From NCBI RefSeq assembly GCF_934636505.1, contig NZ_CAKUAL010000003.1, forward strand, positions 1 to 59,279: a DNA stretch of 59,279 nt, in the 5' to 3' direction. A program made the position numbers and the translations under genes. The stretch is from an uncultured Ellagibacter sp. GTDB taxonomy: Bacteria > Actinomycetota > Coriobacteriia > Coriobacteriales > Eggerthellaceae. Of this stretch, positions 51,223 through 59,279 are shown one piece after another; within the stretch, counting starts at the first letter, position 1, and every line of letters starts with the position of its first letter. The notes under the pieces are model-generated. The model was given only the letters and a program-made list of their open reading frames with translations. It made no database searches and was not told where the DNA came from.

Positions 51223-53787
51223 TTAGAACGCCTCGAAGCGAGCGCGGCGTTGTTCTACCAGGTCATCGGCAGGAACGGTTGCCAGCTCGGCAAGCTCGCG
51301 GCGCACGTAGTCGCGCACCACGTCGACTGCCGCATCAGGGTTCTCGTGCGCAGGGGCGGGCCCTTCGGAGAGCACGTCGTCGACGATGCCCATGCCGTGC
51401 GCCTCGGCGGCGCTCATCTTCATGACGGCAGCGGCCTCGGGGGCACGCGTGCGGTCCTTCCACAAGATGGACGCGAAGCCCTCGGGCGACAGCACGGAGT
51501 ACACCGCATGCTCCTGCATGGCGACGCGGTTCGCAACGGCGAGCGCGAGCGCACCGCCCGAGCCGCCCTCGCCCAGAAGCACGCTTACGATAGGAACCTT
51601 CATGCCCGCCATGGCGAGCAGGTTGTCGGCGATGGCGTTTCCCTGCCCGCGCTCCTCGGCCTCCATGCCGCAGAACGCGCCCTGCGTGTCGACGAAGCAC
51701 ACGATGGGGCGCCCGAACTTCTCGGCCTCGCGCATGAGGCGCAGGCTCTTGCGGTACCCCTCCGGCTGCGGGCAACCGAAATTGCGCTTGATGCGATCCT
51801 TCAAGTCGCAGCCCTTTTCCTCGGCGATCACCGTGACCGCCTGGTTGCCGATCCAGCCGACGCCCGCGACGATCGCACCGTCGTCGCCGAACCCGCGATC
51901 GCCGTGGAGCTCGATGAACCCGTCGACGATACGATCGATGTAGTAGCGCGACGTGGGCCTGTGCACATTGCGCGCGAGCTGCACGCTTTCCCATGCGCTC
52001 GAGGTTTGCGCGCCCGAAGCGGCCTGCGCATCGGCAGCGGGCTCGGCGGCAGGCGCTCCCGCGGTGGGCGCGCACGTGGCGATCTTCTCGTCCGAGATGT
52101 TGCCCGCATGCGCGTCGGCGGCGGCGCGGCGGCGGTCGGCCTCGCGCTCGAGCTGCTTCGTCTTGCCCCCGAACCACCCGAAGACGGTCTCGGCGAGCGA
52201 CAGGGAAAGCGAGTCGTCTTCCCCATCGTCGCGCAGCAGCCCCTCGTCGACGGGGAGCAGACCGTACGTCACCTTGTTGTAGGTGTCGGTGCCGTGCTCG
52301 AGGTTCGACTTCACCGAATCGTACGTGACGATCATGCGCTCCTCGCCCGCGACCGGCTCGCCCTGCACGTGCGTCGCGTAATGGAGCGCGAGCAGCTGCG
52401 CGAGCGTCGCACGCAGATCAGAGCGCGACACGACGGCGTCGATGAGCCCGTGCGCGAGCGCGAACTCGGCGGTCTGGAAGCCTTTGGGAAGCTCTTGCTT
52501 GATGGTGTCGCGAATCACGCGCTGACCCGCGAAGCCAATGAGCGCATGGGGCTCCGCGAGGATGATGTCGCCCTGCATGGCGAACGACGCGGTGACGCCG
52601 CCCGTCGTCGGGTCGGTGATGACCGAGATGTAGGGCAGGCCGCGCTCGGCCAGACGCGAAAGCGCGCAGGATACCTTCGCCATCTGCATGAGCGACGCCA
52701 AGCCCTCCTGCATGCGCGCGCCGCCCGAGGCGGTGAACGCCACAACGGGCAGTCCCTCGTCGGCCGCACGGCGCACAAGGCGCGCCATCTTCTCGCCGAC
52801 GGCCGTGCCCATCGACCCCATGAGGAAGGTGGATTCCATGACCGCGAACGCCGTGCGGATGCCGGCAATACGGCCTGCACCGGTGCGGATGCCCTCGTCA
52901 AGGCCCGTTTTCTCACGCAGCGCCGCCAGCTTCTCGGTGTAACCCGGGAACTCGAGCGGGTCGGGTTCGGGCATATGGGCGTCCCATTCCTCGAAGCTGC
53001 CGGAGTCGAGCAGGTCGGCGATGCGCTCGTCGGAGGTCATGCGGAAATAGCCGCCGCACGTCGGGCACACGTAGTGCGAGGCGGCGAGGCTTTCCTCGGC
53101 GAATTTCAGCCCGCAATGGGGGCACGCGCGCCACTTGTCGACCGCAGGCGCCGCCTTCTCCGTGGTGCACAGCACCCAGCCGAGCGCCGGGGTGTCGTTC
53201 TTCAGCGGGCGGAAGACGTTCACGCCGCGCGAGATAGCACGCGAAAGGAAGCCGTCGACCTCGCCGAGCGGCTGCGACTCATCGCACAGGAGCAACGTGC
53301 CCGCGCCGCATTCCTTGGCCGCATCGAGCACGGCATGGGCGTTGCAGAACAGGGCGTCGGAGTACTTCTCGCCCAGGCACACCGTGCCCGCCGCCTGGCG
53401 CAGATAAGGCTCGAAGCGCTTGTCGGTGGTATAAGGCAGCCACACCGAGAAGCCAGCGTCGATGGCAGCCTGCACATATTGCCTGGCCATGCGGCCGCGC
53501 GACATGAGCAGCACGCGAGGGCGGGCATCTTCGTCTTCCTTAGCGTCGACCGGGGAGTACGCACTCGCGTCGCCCGAGGGAACGACGTTGTACCCCGACG
53601 AATCGGCCGCGTCGACGGCGTTCGGAGCGAGCGCGCCCTCGGCCGCCGCCTCCTCGGCAATCCGCGAGAGGCGATACGCCACGCCCGCCTCAGGCGCCGC
53701 CGCCTTCCCCTGCTCCGACGTCAAGGCTGTGGGAGCGAACGCCCCGTCTGCGTTAAACGTCACATACCCTTGCTTTGCGATCTTCAT
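51223..53787 (-). CDS. accDA: Acetyl-CoA carboxylase carboxyltransferase, fused beta and alpha, with BC-like N-domain
   Basis: An 854-aa protein that transfers CO2 from biotin to acetyl-CoA. Residues about 222-500 are AccD with its zinc ribbon (C222, C225, C241, C244) and FTASGGARMQEG. Residues about 590-850 are AccA (RPTSRYYIDRIVDGFIELHG, GEGGSGGALAL). Before them, residues 91-195 (PRVLLMSRGRMARQYVQAAI, GFSVWLPYTT, CLGEKYSDALF) resemble the first Rossmann-like domain of biotin carboxylase; no ATP-grasp domain follows. It closes the fab operon. Biotin carboxylase and BCCP genes are not in the window. The first 90 residues are low-complexity. Confidence 0.92.
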   Translation of the reverse strand: MKIAKQGYVTFNADGAFAPTALTSEQGKAAAPEAGVAYRLSRIAEEAAAEGALAPNAVDAADSSGYNVVPSGDASAYSPVDAKEDEDARPRVLLMSRGRMARQYVQAAIDAGFSVWLPYTTDKRFEPYLRQAAGTVCLGEKYSDALFCNAHAVLDAAKECGAGTLLLCDESQPLGEVDGFLSRAISRGVNVFRPLKNDTPALGWVLCTTEKAAPAVDKWRACPHCGLKFAEESLAASHYVCPTCGGYFRMTSDERIADLLDSGSFEEWDAHMPEPDPLEFPGYTEKLAALREKTGLDEGIRTGAGRIAGIRTAFAVMESTFLMGSMGTAVGEKMARLVRRAADEGLPVVAFTASGGARMQEGLASLMQMAKVSCALSRLAERGLPYISVITDPTTGGVTASFAMQGDIILAEPHALIGFAGQRVIRDTIKQELPKGFQTAEFALAHGLIDAVVSRSDLRATLAQLLALHYATHVQGEPVAGEERMIVTYDSVKSNLEHGTDTYNKVTYGLLPVDEGLLRDDGEDDSLSLSLAETVFGWFGGKTKQLEREADRRRAAADAHAGNISDEKIATCAPTAGAPAAEPAADAQAASGAQTSSAWESVQLARNVHRPTSRYYIDRIVDGFIELHGDRGFGDDGAIVAGVGWIGNQAVTVIAEEKGCDLKDRIKRNFGCPQPEGYRKSLRLMREAEKFGRPIVCFVDTQGAFCGMEAEERGQGNAIADNLLAMAGMKVPIVSVLLGEGGSGGALALAVANRVAMQEHAVYSVLSPEGFASILWKDRTRAPEAAAVMKMSAAEAHGMGIVDDVLSEGPAPAHENPDAAVDVVRDYVRRELAELATVPADDLVEQRRARFEAF

Positions 53788-53827
53788 GCCAACCCTCTTT
53801 GACTACCTGTTTTCCCTGGAAATCGAG

Positions 53828-54277
53828 CTATTCCTCGGAACGTGCGAGCACGTACTTCTGCGTCGCCGTGGCGCACACCTTATCCCCGACGCGCGCCTCG
53901 ACGTCGGCCACGACCATGCGGCTCGAAGACTTCACGATCGTCGCCGAAAGGGTGAGCACGTCGCCCGGCAGCACCTGGTTGCGAAACTTCGCCTTGTCGA
54001 TGCCCGCGAAGAAGCCGAGCACGCCTTCGTCCGCGCGATCGACGAGCGCGCAGAACGAGGCGGCTTGCGCGAGCGCCTCCATGATGATGACGCCCGGCAG
54101 CACCGGGTGCGTCGGGAAGTGGCCGCGAAACAGCGGCAGGTCGGGGTCGACGTCGAGCTCGGCCGTGATCGAGGTGCCCGGCGTGCATTCCACCACGCGC
54201 GTCATCCACACGAAGGGGTCGCGATGCGGGAGCACCCGCTCGATGTCCTCGCGACCGCAAGGGAACTGAATATCCAT
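53828..54277 (-). CDS. fabZ: 3-hydroxyacyl-ACP dehydratase FabZ
   Basis: A 149-aa hot-dog-fold dehydratase that converts beta-hydroxyacyl-ACP to trans-2-enoyl-ACP. The core RGHFPTHPVLPGVIIMEALA holds the catalytic His (H53) and Glu (E67). The ATG at 54277 is chosen over the TTG three bases upstream. It lies in the fab operon between fabF and accDA. Confidence 0.95.
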   Translation of the reverse strand: MDIQFPCGREDIERVLPHRDPFVWMTRVVECTPGTSITAELDVDPDLPLFRGHFPTHPVLPGVIIMEALAQAASFCALVDRADEGVLGFFAGIDKAKFRNQVLPGDVLTLSATIVKSSSRMVVADVEARVGDKVCATATQKYVLARSEE

Positions 54278-54366
54278 CAAGAAGAACCTTTCTCTTTCGC
54301 AAGCGCGGGCCGCAAGCTCGAGGCAGCGCTGCTCGCGGTTCGCAAATGCGCGAGCAGCGAGCGCCC

Positions 54367-55656
54367 CTATTCCGCCGCAACCTCGTACGGCGAGATCGCC
54401 AGGCAGGCATTGTGCCCGCCGAAGCCGAGCGAGTTCGACAGCGCCACCTTCTGCTTGTAGTTCTCAAGGGGCTCGGTAAGCACGTTGGCGGGAGCCTCCG
54501 GGTCGGACGTTTCGAAGCCGGCCGTCGGCGGCACGCAATCGTTCGCGACGGAAAGCGCCGTGACGATCGCCTCGACCGCGCCTGCCGCGCCGAGCGTATG
54601 GCCCGTCGTGCCCTTGACCGAGCACACGGGAACCTTCGTGCCCGCCTCTTCGCCGCACAGCGCGCGCAGCGCCTTGGACTCGGTGAGTTCGTTGGCATGC
54701 GTGCCTGTGCCGTGCGCGTTGAAATGTCCCAGGTCAGCAGCGGTAAACCCGCCTTCCTCAAGCGCGATGCGCATCGCGCGGACCACACCTTCCCCCTCTG
54801 GATCGGGGGCTGTCATGTGGTAGGCGTCGCCCGTCGAGCCGAAGCCGGTGATTTCCGCTAAGGGCTTCGCGCCGCGCGCCAGGGCGTGCTCGAGCGACTC
54901 CAGGATAACCGCGCCCGCGCCCTCGCCGGCGACGAAGCCCTCGCGGTTGAGGTCGAACGGACGGGAAGCGCGCAGGGGGTCCTCCTCGCGCGAAAGAGCG
55001 CCGAGGTTCGCGAAGCCCGCGATGCAGATGGGGTTCACGCTTTCCTCCGCGCCGCCCGCAAGCGCCACGTCGGTGTAGCCGTGGCGGATGTCGCGCACGG
55101 CCTGCCCGATGCAGTGGGCGCCCGTCGCGCACGCGGTGACGACGTTGATGCACTCGCCCTTCATACCGTAGCGAATCGCCAGGTTGCCTGCGGCGATATT
55201 GCCGATCATCGTGGGCACGAACAGCGGGCTCACACGCTTAGGCCCCTTCTCGAACAGCGTCTTGAAGCCGCTCTCGAGCTCGTCGATCCCGCCGATGCCG
55301 CTACCGAAGACGACGGACACGCGCGAGGGGTCCTCGTCCTCCATGGAAAGGCCTGCCTGCGCGATAGCTTCGTCGGAGGCAACGATCGCGTACTGCACGA
55401 AGCGCTCGAAGCGGCGCGACTCCTTCTTCGTGAGGCCGTGCTCGGTGGCGTCGAAGCCGCGGATCTCGCCGGCATTGTGGACCTCGTAGTCGGTCGTGTC
55501 GAAGCGCTCGATGGGGCGGATACAGCACTCGCGGCCCATGACCGCCTTCCACAGCGCCTCCACGCCGACGCCCGCGGGCGTGATCGCGCCCATGCCGGTA
55601 ATCACGACGCGGTTCGATCCGTCGGGTCGCTTGGTGTTCACGGTTGCCTCGCTCAT
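54367..55656 (-). CDS. fabF: 3-oxoacyl-ACP synthase II FabF
   Basis: A 429-aa condensing enzyme that extends acyl-ACP with malonyl-ACP. The catalytic Cys-His-His triad is C176 (VTACATGAH), H315 (NAHGTGT) and H353 (GHTLGAAG). Its start overlaps the fabG stop by four bases. No fabH is next to it, so initiation depends on a gene elsewhere or on decarboxylation by FabF. Confidence 0.96.
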   Translation of the reverse strand: MSEATVNTKRPDGSNRVVITGMGAITPAGVGVEALWKAVMGRECCIRPIERFDTTDYEVHNAGEIRGFDATEHGLTKKESRRFERFVQYAIVASDEAIAQAGLSMEDEDPSRVSVVFGSGIGGIDELESGFKTLFEKGPKRVSPLFVPTMIGNIAAGNLAIRYGMKGECINVVTACATGAHCIGQAVRDIRHGYTDVALAGGAEESVNPICIAGFANLGALSREEDPLRASRPFDLNREGFVAGEGAGAVILESLEHALARGAKPLAEITGFGSTGDAYHMTAPDPEGEGVVRAMRIALEEGGFTAADLGHFNAHGTGTHANELTESKALRALCGEEAGTKVPVCSVKGTTGHTLGAAGAVEAIVTALSVANDCVPPTAGFETSDPEAPANVLTEPLENYKQKVALSNSLGFGGHNACLAISPYEVAAE

Positions 55657-56417
55657 AGCGCCATACCTCCGTCGATGCAGATAACCTGACCGGTAATGTA
55701 GCCAGCCTCGTCACTGGCCAGGAATTTCACTAGACTCGCCACGTCCTCGGGCCTGCCGAGGCGCCCGCATGCGATGCGCGAGGAAATCGCCTCGCGCTGC
55801 TTGTCGGAAAGCGCGTCGGTCATGTCGGTCTCGATGAACCCGGGCGCCACGGCGTTCACCGTGACGTTGCGCGCCGCAAGCTCGCGGGAAAGTGACTTCG
55901 TGATACCGATAACGCCCGCCTTCGACGCCGCGTAGTTCGCCTGCCCGGCGTTGCCCGCCACGCCCACGACGCTCGACATGTTGACGATGCGGCCCGAGCG
56001 TTGTTTCATCATGATCTTCGCGACGGCCTTGCAGCAGTTGAACGTGCCCTTCAGGTTCACGTCGATCACCGCGTCGAAGTCTTCTTCCTTCATGCGCGCC
56101 ACGAGCCCGTCACGCGTGATGCCCGCGTTGTTCACGAGGACGTCGAGCCGCCCGAAAGCGGCGTGCGCGGATTCCACGAGCGTCTGCGCCTCTTCGGCCG
56201 ACGCGACGTTCGCCACAAGGGCGAGCGACTTCACGCCGTAGGTGGCCGAAATCTGCGCGGCGAGCTCCTGCGCGGCAGGAAGACTTCTCTCGCTCGAGCA
56301 GTTCACGCACACGTTCATGCCCGCCTCGGCGAGCGAAAGCGCGATCGCGCGGCCGATGCCGCGGCTCGATCCGGTGACGAGCGCTCCTTTGCGCTCGGGT
56401 TTAACCTGTTCAGTCAT
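55653..56417 (-). CDS. fabG: 3-oxoacyl-ACP reductase FabG
   Basis: A 254-aa short-chain dehydrogenase. It has TGSSRGIG (15-22) for NADPH, NNAG in VLVNNAGI, and the catalytic Ser149, Tyr162, Lys166 (NYAASKAG). It reduces 3-oxoacyl-ACP. Its position between fabD and fabF supports FabG over a general SDR. Confidence 0.96.
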   Translation of the reverse strand: MTEQVKPERKGALVTGSSRGIGRAIALSLAEAGMNVCVNCSSERSLPAAQELAAQISATYGVKSLALVANVASAEEAQTLVESAHAAFGRLDVLVNNAGITRDGLVARMKEEDFDAVIDVNLKGTFNCCKAVAKIMMKQRSGRIVNMSSVVGVAGNAGQANYAASKAGVIGITKSLSRELAARNVTVNAVAPGFIETDMTDALSDKQREAISSRIACGRLGRPEDVASLVKFLASDEAGYITGQVICIDGGMAL

Positions 56418-56453
56418 GGGTTTTGCTCACTTCCCAACTAATGGACGGGTGTT

Positions 56454-57386
56454 TTAGCTTGCGTCGGACTCAAGCGATTCGAGCGCTGCGTCAAAGCTCG
56501 CCAGATCCTGCACGCAGGTCCGAGATGCCTTGCGGTCGATTCGCTTGACGAGGTTCTCGAGAACGCCGCCGAAACCGACTTCCCAAAACGTTGTGTGGCC
56601 CTGCTCCTCAAGCGCCTCGACGCTTTGCTGGAAGCGGACCGGGTGCGTAAGGTGCTCCGCGAGATGCTCGCGGGCACAGGCGGCGGAAAGCGGCGACGCA
56701 TCGACATTGCAGATAAGAGGGATGGCAGGCTCGCTGAACTCGACTCCCGCCAGGTACTCGGCGAGCTTTTCGGCCGCGTCGGCCATAAGCGGGCTGTGGA
56801 AGGCGCCCGATGTGGCAAGACGCGCGAAACGTCTGCCCTCGGCGGCCCACGCCTCTTCTGCGCGCGCAACGGCATCAGGCGTGCCCGAGATGACAATCTG
56901 ACCTGGGCTGTTATAGTTCGCAGGCACGAGCACGTCGCCCTGAGCGCACGACTCGCACACGGCGCGGACGGCTTCGTCGTCGGCCTTGAGCAGCGCGCTC
57001 ATGGCGCCCATATGGGCGCTTGCGGCCTCGGCCATGAATTCGGCACGCGCCTTCACGAAGCGGTAGGTTTCCTCTTCGGAGAGCATGCCGGAGACGGCGA
57101 GCGCGGACACCTGACCGAGCGAGAAGCCGAGCACGGCTGCCGGCACCACGCCGCGAGCCATGAGGGCGCGAGCTATGCCGACCGAGAGCACGCAAAGCGC
57201 AGGCTGCGCGTAGCGCGTGTCGTTGAGCTTTTCGGGGGAAGCCGTTGCCACCAGGTCGGCGAGGTCGTAACCGAGCACGTCAGAAGCGCACTCGAACGAC
57301 GAAGCCACCTCGGGGACGCTCATCAGGTCGACGCCCATGCCGGGCTTTTGCGACCCTTGGCCGGAGAATAGGAATACGGGGTTCAT
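56454..57386 (-). CDS. fabD: Malonyl-CoA:ACP transacylase FabD
   Basis: A 310-aa acyltransferase that loads malonate onto ACP. FSGQGSQKPGMG is at the start. The nucleophile Ser89 lies in GFSLGQVSALA, whereas most FabD proteins read GHSLGE; here the His and Glu flanking the serine elbow are Phe and Gln. SGAFHSPLM holds the catalytic His. The ATG at 57386 has GGAGGAAGG upstream, so 28 in-frame residues before it are left out. The gene lies between fabK and fabG. Confidence 0.93.
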   Translation of the reverse strand: MNPVFLFSGQGSQKPGMGVDLMSVPEVASSFECASDVLGYDLADLVATASPEKLNDTRYAQPALCVLSVGIARALMARGVVPAAVLGFSLGQVSALAVSGMLSEEETYRFVKARAEFMAEAASAHMGAMSALLKADDEAVRAVCESCAQGDVLVPANYNSPGQIVISGTPDAVARAEEAWAAEGRRFARLATSGAFHSPLMADAAEKLAEYLAGVEFSEPAIPLICNVDASPLSAACAREHLAEHLTHPVRFQQSVEALEEQGHTTFWEVGFGGVLENLVKRIDRKASRTCVQDLASFDAALESLESDAS

Positions 57387-57412
57387 GCGATCGATACCTT
57401 CCTCCACCGTGA

Positions 57413-58387
57413 CTACAAGCCCAAGCGATGGCGCTCGGCATTCGCGTCCGCCATCTGCTGGAGGGTGCACCCGCCGAGCGCTTCCGCCTCGCTCATAAGC
57501 TCGGAAATGACTTCTTTCGCGCTCTTGCGCTCATGCACCACGACTGCGATCTGGCCGGACATGATAGTGCCGTTGTCCACATCGCCCTCTACAGCGCGGC
57601 GCAGCGAGCCCACGTACATACGCTCGAGCTCGTCGCCGTTCTTCGCAAGGTCGCCCTCGAGCTTTTTCACCGAGCGGGCGAATTTGTTCTTGAGGCAACG
57701 CACCGGATGGCCCGACCCGCGGCCGGTAACGATCGTGTCGGAATCCTTCGCGGAGAGAATCTTCTCCTTGTACGCGTCGGCCACGGTGCACTCGTCCACC
57801 GTGAGGAAGCGCGTGCCCATCTGCACGCCCTCGGCGCCGAGCGCGAACGCGGCGGCGATGCCGCGACCGTCGGCGATGCCGCCTGCACCGATGACGGGGA
57901 TGGACACCGCGTCAGTCACCGAAGGCAAGAGCGCCATCGTGGTGAGTTCCCCCACATGGCCGCCCGATTCGGTGCCCTCCGCCACGACGGCGTCGGCGCC
58001 AAGGCGCTCCATGCGGACCGCGAGGGCGGTCGATGCGACGACGGGGATGACCTTGATGCCCGCAGCCTTCCACATCTCCATATAGTTCGCAGGGCTGCCG
58101 GCGCCCGTGGTGACCACGTCGATCTCCAGGTCGACGAGCAGCTTCGCGAGCTCGGCGGCATTGGGATCCATGAGCATCACGTTCGCGCCAAGCGGCTTCG
58201 ACGTGATCTTGCGCGCGGCTTCCACCTGGTCGCGCACCCAGTCGAGCGGCGCGCCACCGCAGGCGATGATGCCAAGGCCGCCCGCTTCGCTAACTGCGCC
58301 CGCAAGGCTCGCGTCCGCGATGCGCGCCATGGCACCCTGAATGATAGGCACCTCAATGCCCAGGAGTTCGGTAACACGAGTTTTCAC
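57413..58387 (-). CDS. fabK: Enoyl-ACP reductase II FabK
   Basis: A 324-aa FMN-dependent nitronate-monooxygenase-like TIM barrel. PIIQGAMARIADASLAGAVS, GLGIIACGG, GTESGGHVGE, GAGGIADGRGIAAAF and GAEGVQMGTRFL match FabK, which reduces enoyl-ACP in place of FabI. The start is GTG at 58387 with AAAGGA upstream; the ATG further out at 58507 would lie in the leader. It heads the fab operon. The context with fabD/G/F/Z makes FabK more likely than other members of the fold. Confidence 0.92.
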   Translation of the reverse strand: MKTRVTELLGIEVPIIQGAMARIADASLAGAVSEAGGLGIIACGGAPLDWVRDQVEAARKITSKPLGANVMLMDPNAAELAKLLVDLEIDVVTTGAGSPANYMEMWKAAGIKVIPVVASTALAVRMERLGADAVVAEGTESGGHVGELTTMALLPSVTDAVSIPVIGAGGIADGRGIAAAFALGAEGVQMGTRFLTVDECTVADAYKEKILSAKDSDTIVTGRGSGHPVRCLKNKFARSVKKLEGDLAKNGDELERMYVGSLRRAVEGDVDNGTIMSGQIAVVVHERKSAKEVISELMSEAEALGGCTLQQMADANAERHRLGL

Positions 58388-58577
58388 GTTCAAAATTCCT
58401 TTCCAAAACTGGGGATATCCCAGTTCGAAGCCGCTTGGATGCGGCAGTTCGATTCTTTGCGTCAGCAGTTCATGGTAAATTTGAGCCCATTTGAATGCAA
58501 GCGCCATGCGACCCCTTCACGAGAAGAACGGCCTGCGTGGCCGCAAAGGCCGACTTGCTTTCACACTTGCTTACAGG

Positions 58578-58605
58578 TGTATAAATAACGTTCATGATGA
58601 TTCAA
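58578..58605 (-). promoter_or_regulatory. Promoter of the fab operon
   Basis: TTGAAT (58600-58605) and TATACA (58578-58583) with a 16-bp spacer on the minus strand, giving a leader of about 185 nt before fabK. The leader also has the direct words ATTTGA-gccc-ATTTGA on the plus strand (around 58480), too weak to call a FabT box. Confidence 0.55.
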
Positions 58606-58621
58606 TTTTACTCCACATTAT

Positions 58622-59087
58622 TCTCGAATTTGGGGAGATATGTCGCATAGGGAGATATACGCCATAAAGAGACGCCCCTCACCAAGCGGGAAGAGAGGGG
58701 ACGCAAAGAGAAATCCCCGCCAAGTGGGGAGATATATGGCGGAAGAAGAAGCGCCCTCGCTAAGTGAGGGCAGGTTTGACGCGAGGAGACACGTTCCCTT
58801 TGCAGGCATCCTTGGCGAAGGATCCCTTGGCACCCGGGCGTTTTCCCCTCAGCGTTTTCGAAAGAGTACAGCGAAACGTGGCGATTCTGGCAGAAATGAG
58901 AAACTCTGCTCGGAAGGGCTCGCTGGCATCATCGCCGCCAACGATGTCGTCACAGCTGCCAGCGAGGATAGCCGCCCGTACGCTCGAAGGCGGCGGATCA
59001 GAGGCGCCACCGGACACGAAGCGCCCAGCCAAAACGCGCGCGGGCGCAGAGGCGCCGCCGGGGATCCAGCGGCGCCAGATGGTCATC
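58622..59087. other. Intergenic region between fabK promoter and an SLH gene
   Basis: 58632-58770 carries the iterated hairpin cluster. 58770-59087 is GC-rich and shows a single degenerate 28-bp-repeat-like word around 58875-58893 (CGATTCTGGCAGAA). I see no gene. Confidence 0.55.
58632..58770. repeat. Cluster of three related hairpins and GGGAGATAT repeats
   Basis: GGGAGATAT occurs at 58633, 58650 and 58727. Three short hairpins with similar loops follow one another: CCCCTC...GAGGGG (58675-58700), CCCCGCCAAGTGGGG (58715-58729) and GCCCTCGCTAAGTGAGGGC (58753-58771). Confidence 0.6.
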
Positions 59088-59279
59088 TTATTTCAAAACG
59101 CCCAGGTAGAAGGCGCGCATGAGCACGGTCGCCGCGCGCTCGCGGGATGCGTTCTCGCCGGGGGCGAGGCGCTTGCCGGCAGGCTCGTCGTAGCCCTCGA
59201 CGAGCCCCTTGTCGGCGGCCCACTTGAGGTAGGGGGCGGACCACTCGCTCGCGTCGGCGCCGTCCACGAAGGCGGACAG
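59088..59279 (-). CDS. C-terminal SLH domain of a cell-surface protein (partial)
   Basis: The last 63 codons before a TAA stop at 59088 read APYLKWAADKGLVEGYDE, then APGENASRERAATVLMRAF, the classic S-layer-homology repeat that anchors proteins to the cell wall polymer. The rest lies outside the window. It points to a Gram-positive envelope. Confidence 0.88.
   Translation of the reverse strand: MSAFVDGADASEWSAPYLKWAADKGLVEGYDEPAGKRLAPGENASRERAATVLMRAFYLGVLK

Noticed and set aside
51250..53802. 850-aa plus-strand open frame opposite accDA
   Set aside because: It mirrors accDA codons; the accDA frame has clear AccD and AccA motifs.
58479..58500. ATTTGA repeats in the fab leader as a FabT operator
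   Set aside because: They are direct, not palindromic, and no fabT gene is in the window.

Overview
The window is 59 kb of high-GC DNA that reads like a member of the Coriobacteriia, most probably family Eggerthellaceae (Slackia, Eggerthella, Gordonibacter or Adlercreutzia relatives). This is an inference from gene content. The clues are a LuxR-type C-terminus at the left edge, a cytosolic molybdopterin oxidoreductase with a small iron-sulfur partner of the kind expanded in gut Eggerthellaceae, a LysR regulator with a DASS-type transporter, class III fructose-bisphosphatase, FabK as the enoyl reductase, and a cell-wall SLH protein at the right edge. I cannot name the species.

Left third (1-23 kb): accessory and housekeeping genes, mostly on the minus strand. 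They include an M20 amidohydrolase, a frameshifted YddG-type exporter, YbaN, an overlapping TcdA/TatD pair, and a copper operon (csoR-copA) with two CsoR palindromes and a CopZ-like domain fused to the end of CopA. Then come a large polytopic membrane protein, a divergent pair of small regulators, remnants of an aspartoacylase-type gene, a rhomboid protease, an MFS carrier, an orphan PD-(D/E)XK-like protein, a three-domain flavoprotein, RsmJ, a MATE exporter and a Pit phosphate transporter.

Middle (23-42 kb): an FMN riboswitch with its terminator controls a complete riboflavin ECF transporter (RibU, a fused double ATPase, EcfT). It is followed by a PPOX flavoprotein, L-lactate dehydrogenase, MscL with a zinc ribbon, an fbp-cysteine desulfurase operon, tRNA-Lys and tRNA-His, methionine aminopeptidase with a SEC-C tag, an ECF sigma/membrane partner pair, a DUF523 protein, a SWIM-SNF2 helicase and a NUDIX hydrolase.

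Right third (42-59 kb): a minus-strand locus with a molybdopterin enzyme, a small ferredoxin-like subunit, a zinc-ribbon peptide, a LysR regulator, a metallo-beta-lactamase-fold hydrolase, a DASS carrier and a small membrane protein. Two promoters in this locus carry the same three-half-site operator at the same 38-nt distance from the -10 box. The last 78 bp of matching sequence from the enzyme gene reappear exactly, in inverted orientation, beyond the other end of the locus. Next come a single-chain HTH-HipA kinase and a fatty-acid synthesis operon (fabK-fabD-fabG-fabF-fabZ-accDA). Its carboxyltransferase is a beta-alpha fusion with an extra N-terminal domain resembling the start of biotin carboxylase.

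Several intergenic regions hold paired inverted repeats of about 28-30 bp that no annotated gene explains. I see two pairs of one family near 17 and 23 kb, and two pairs of a second family near 12 and 33 kb. No CRISPR array, rRNA operon, intact insertion sequence or prophage is visible.
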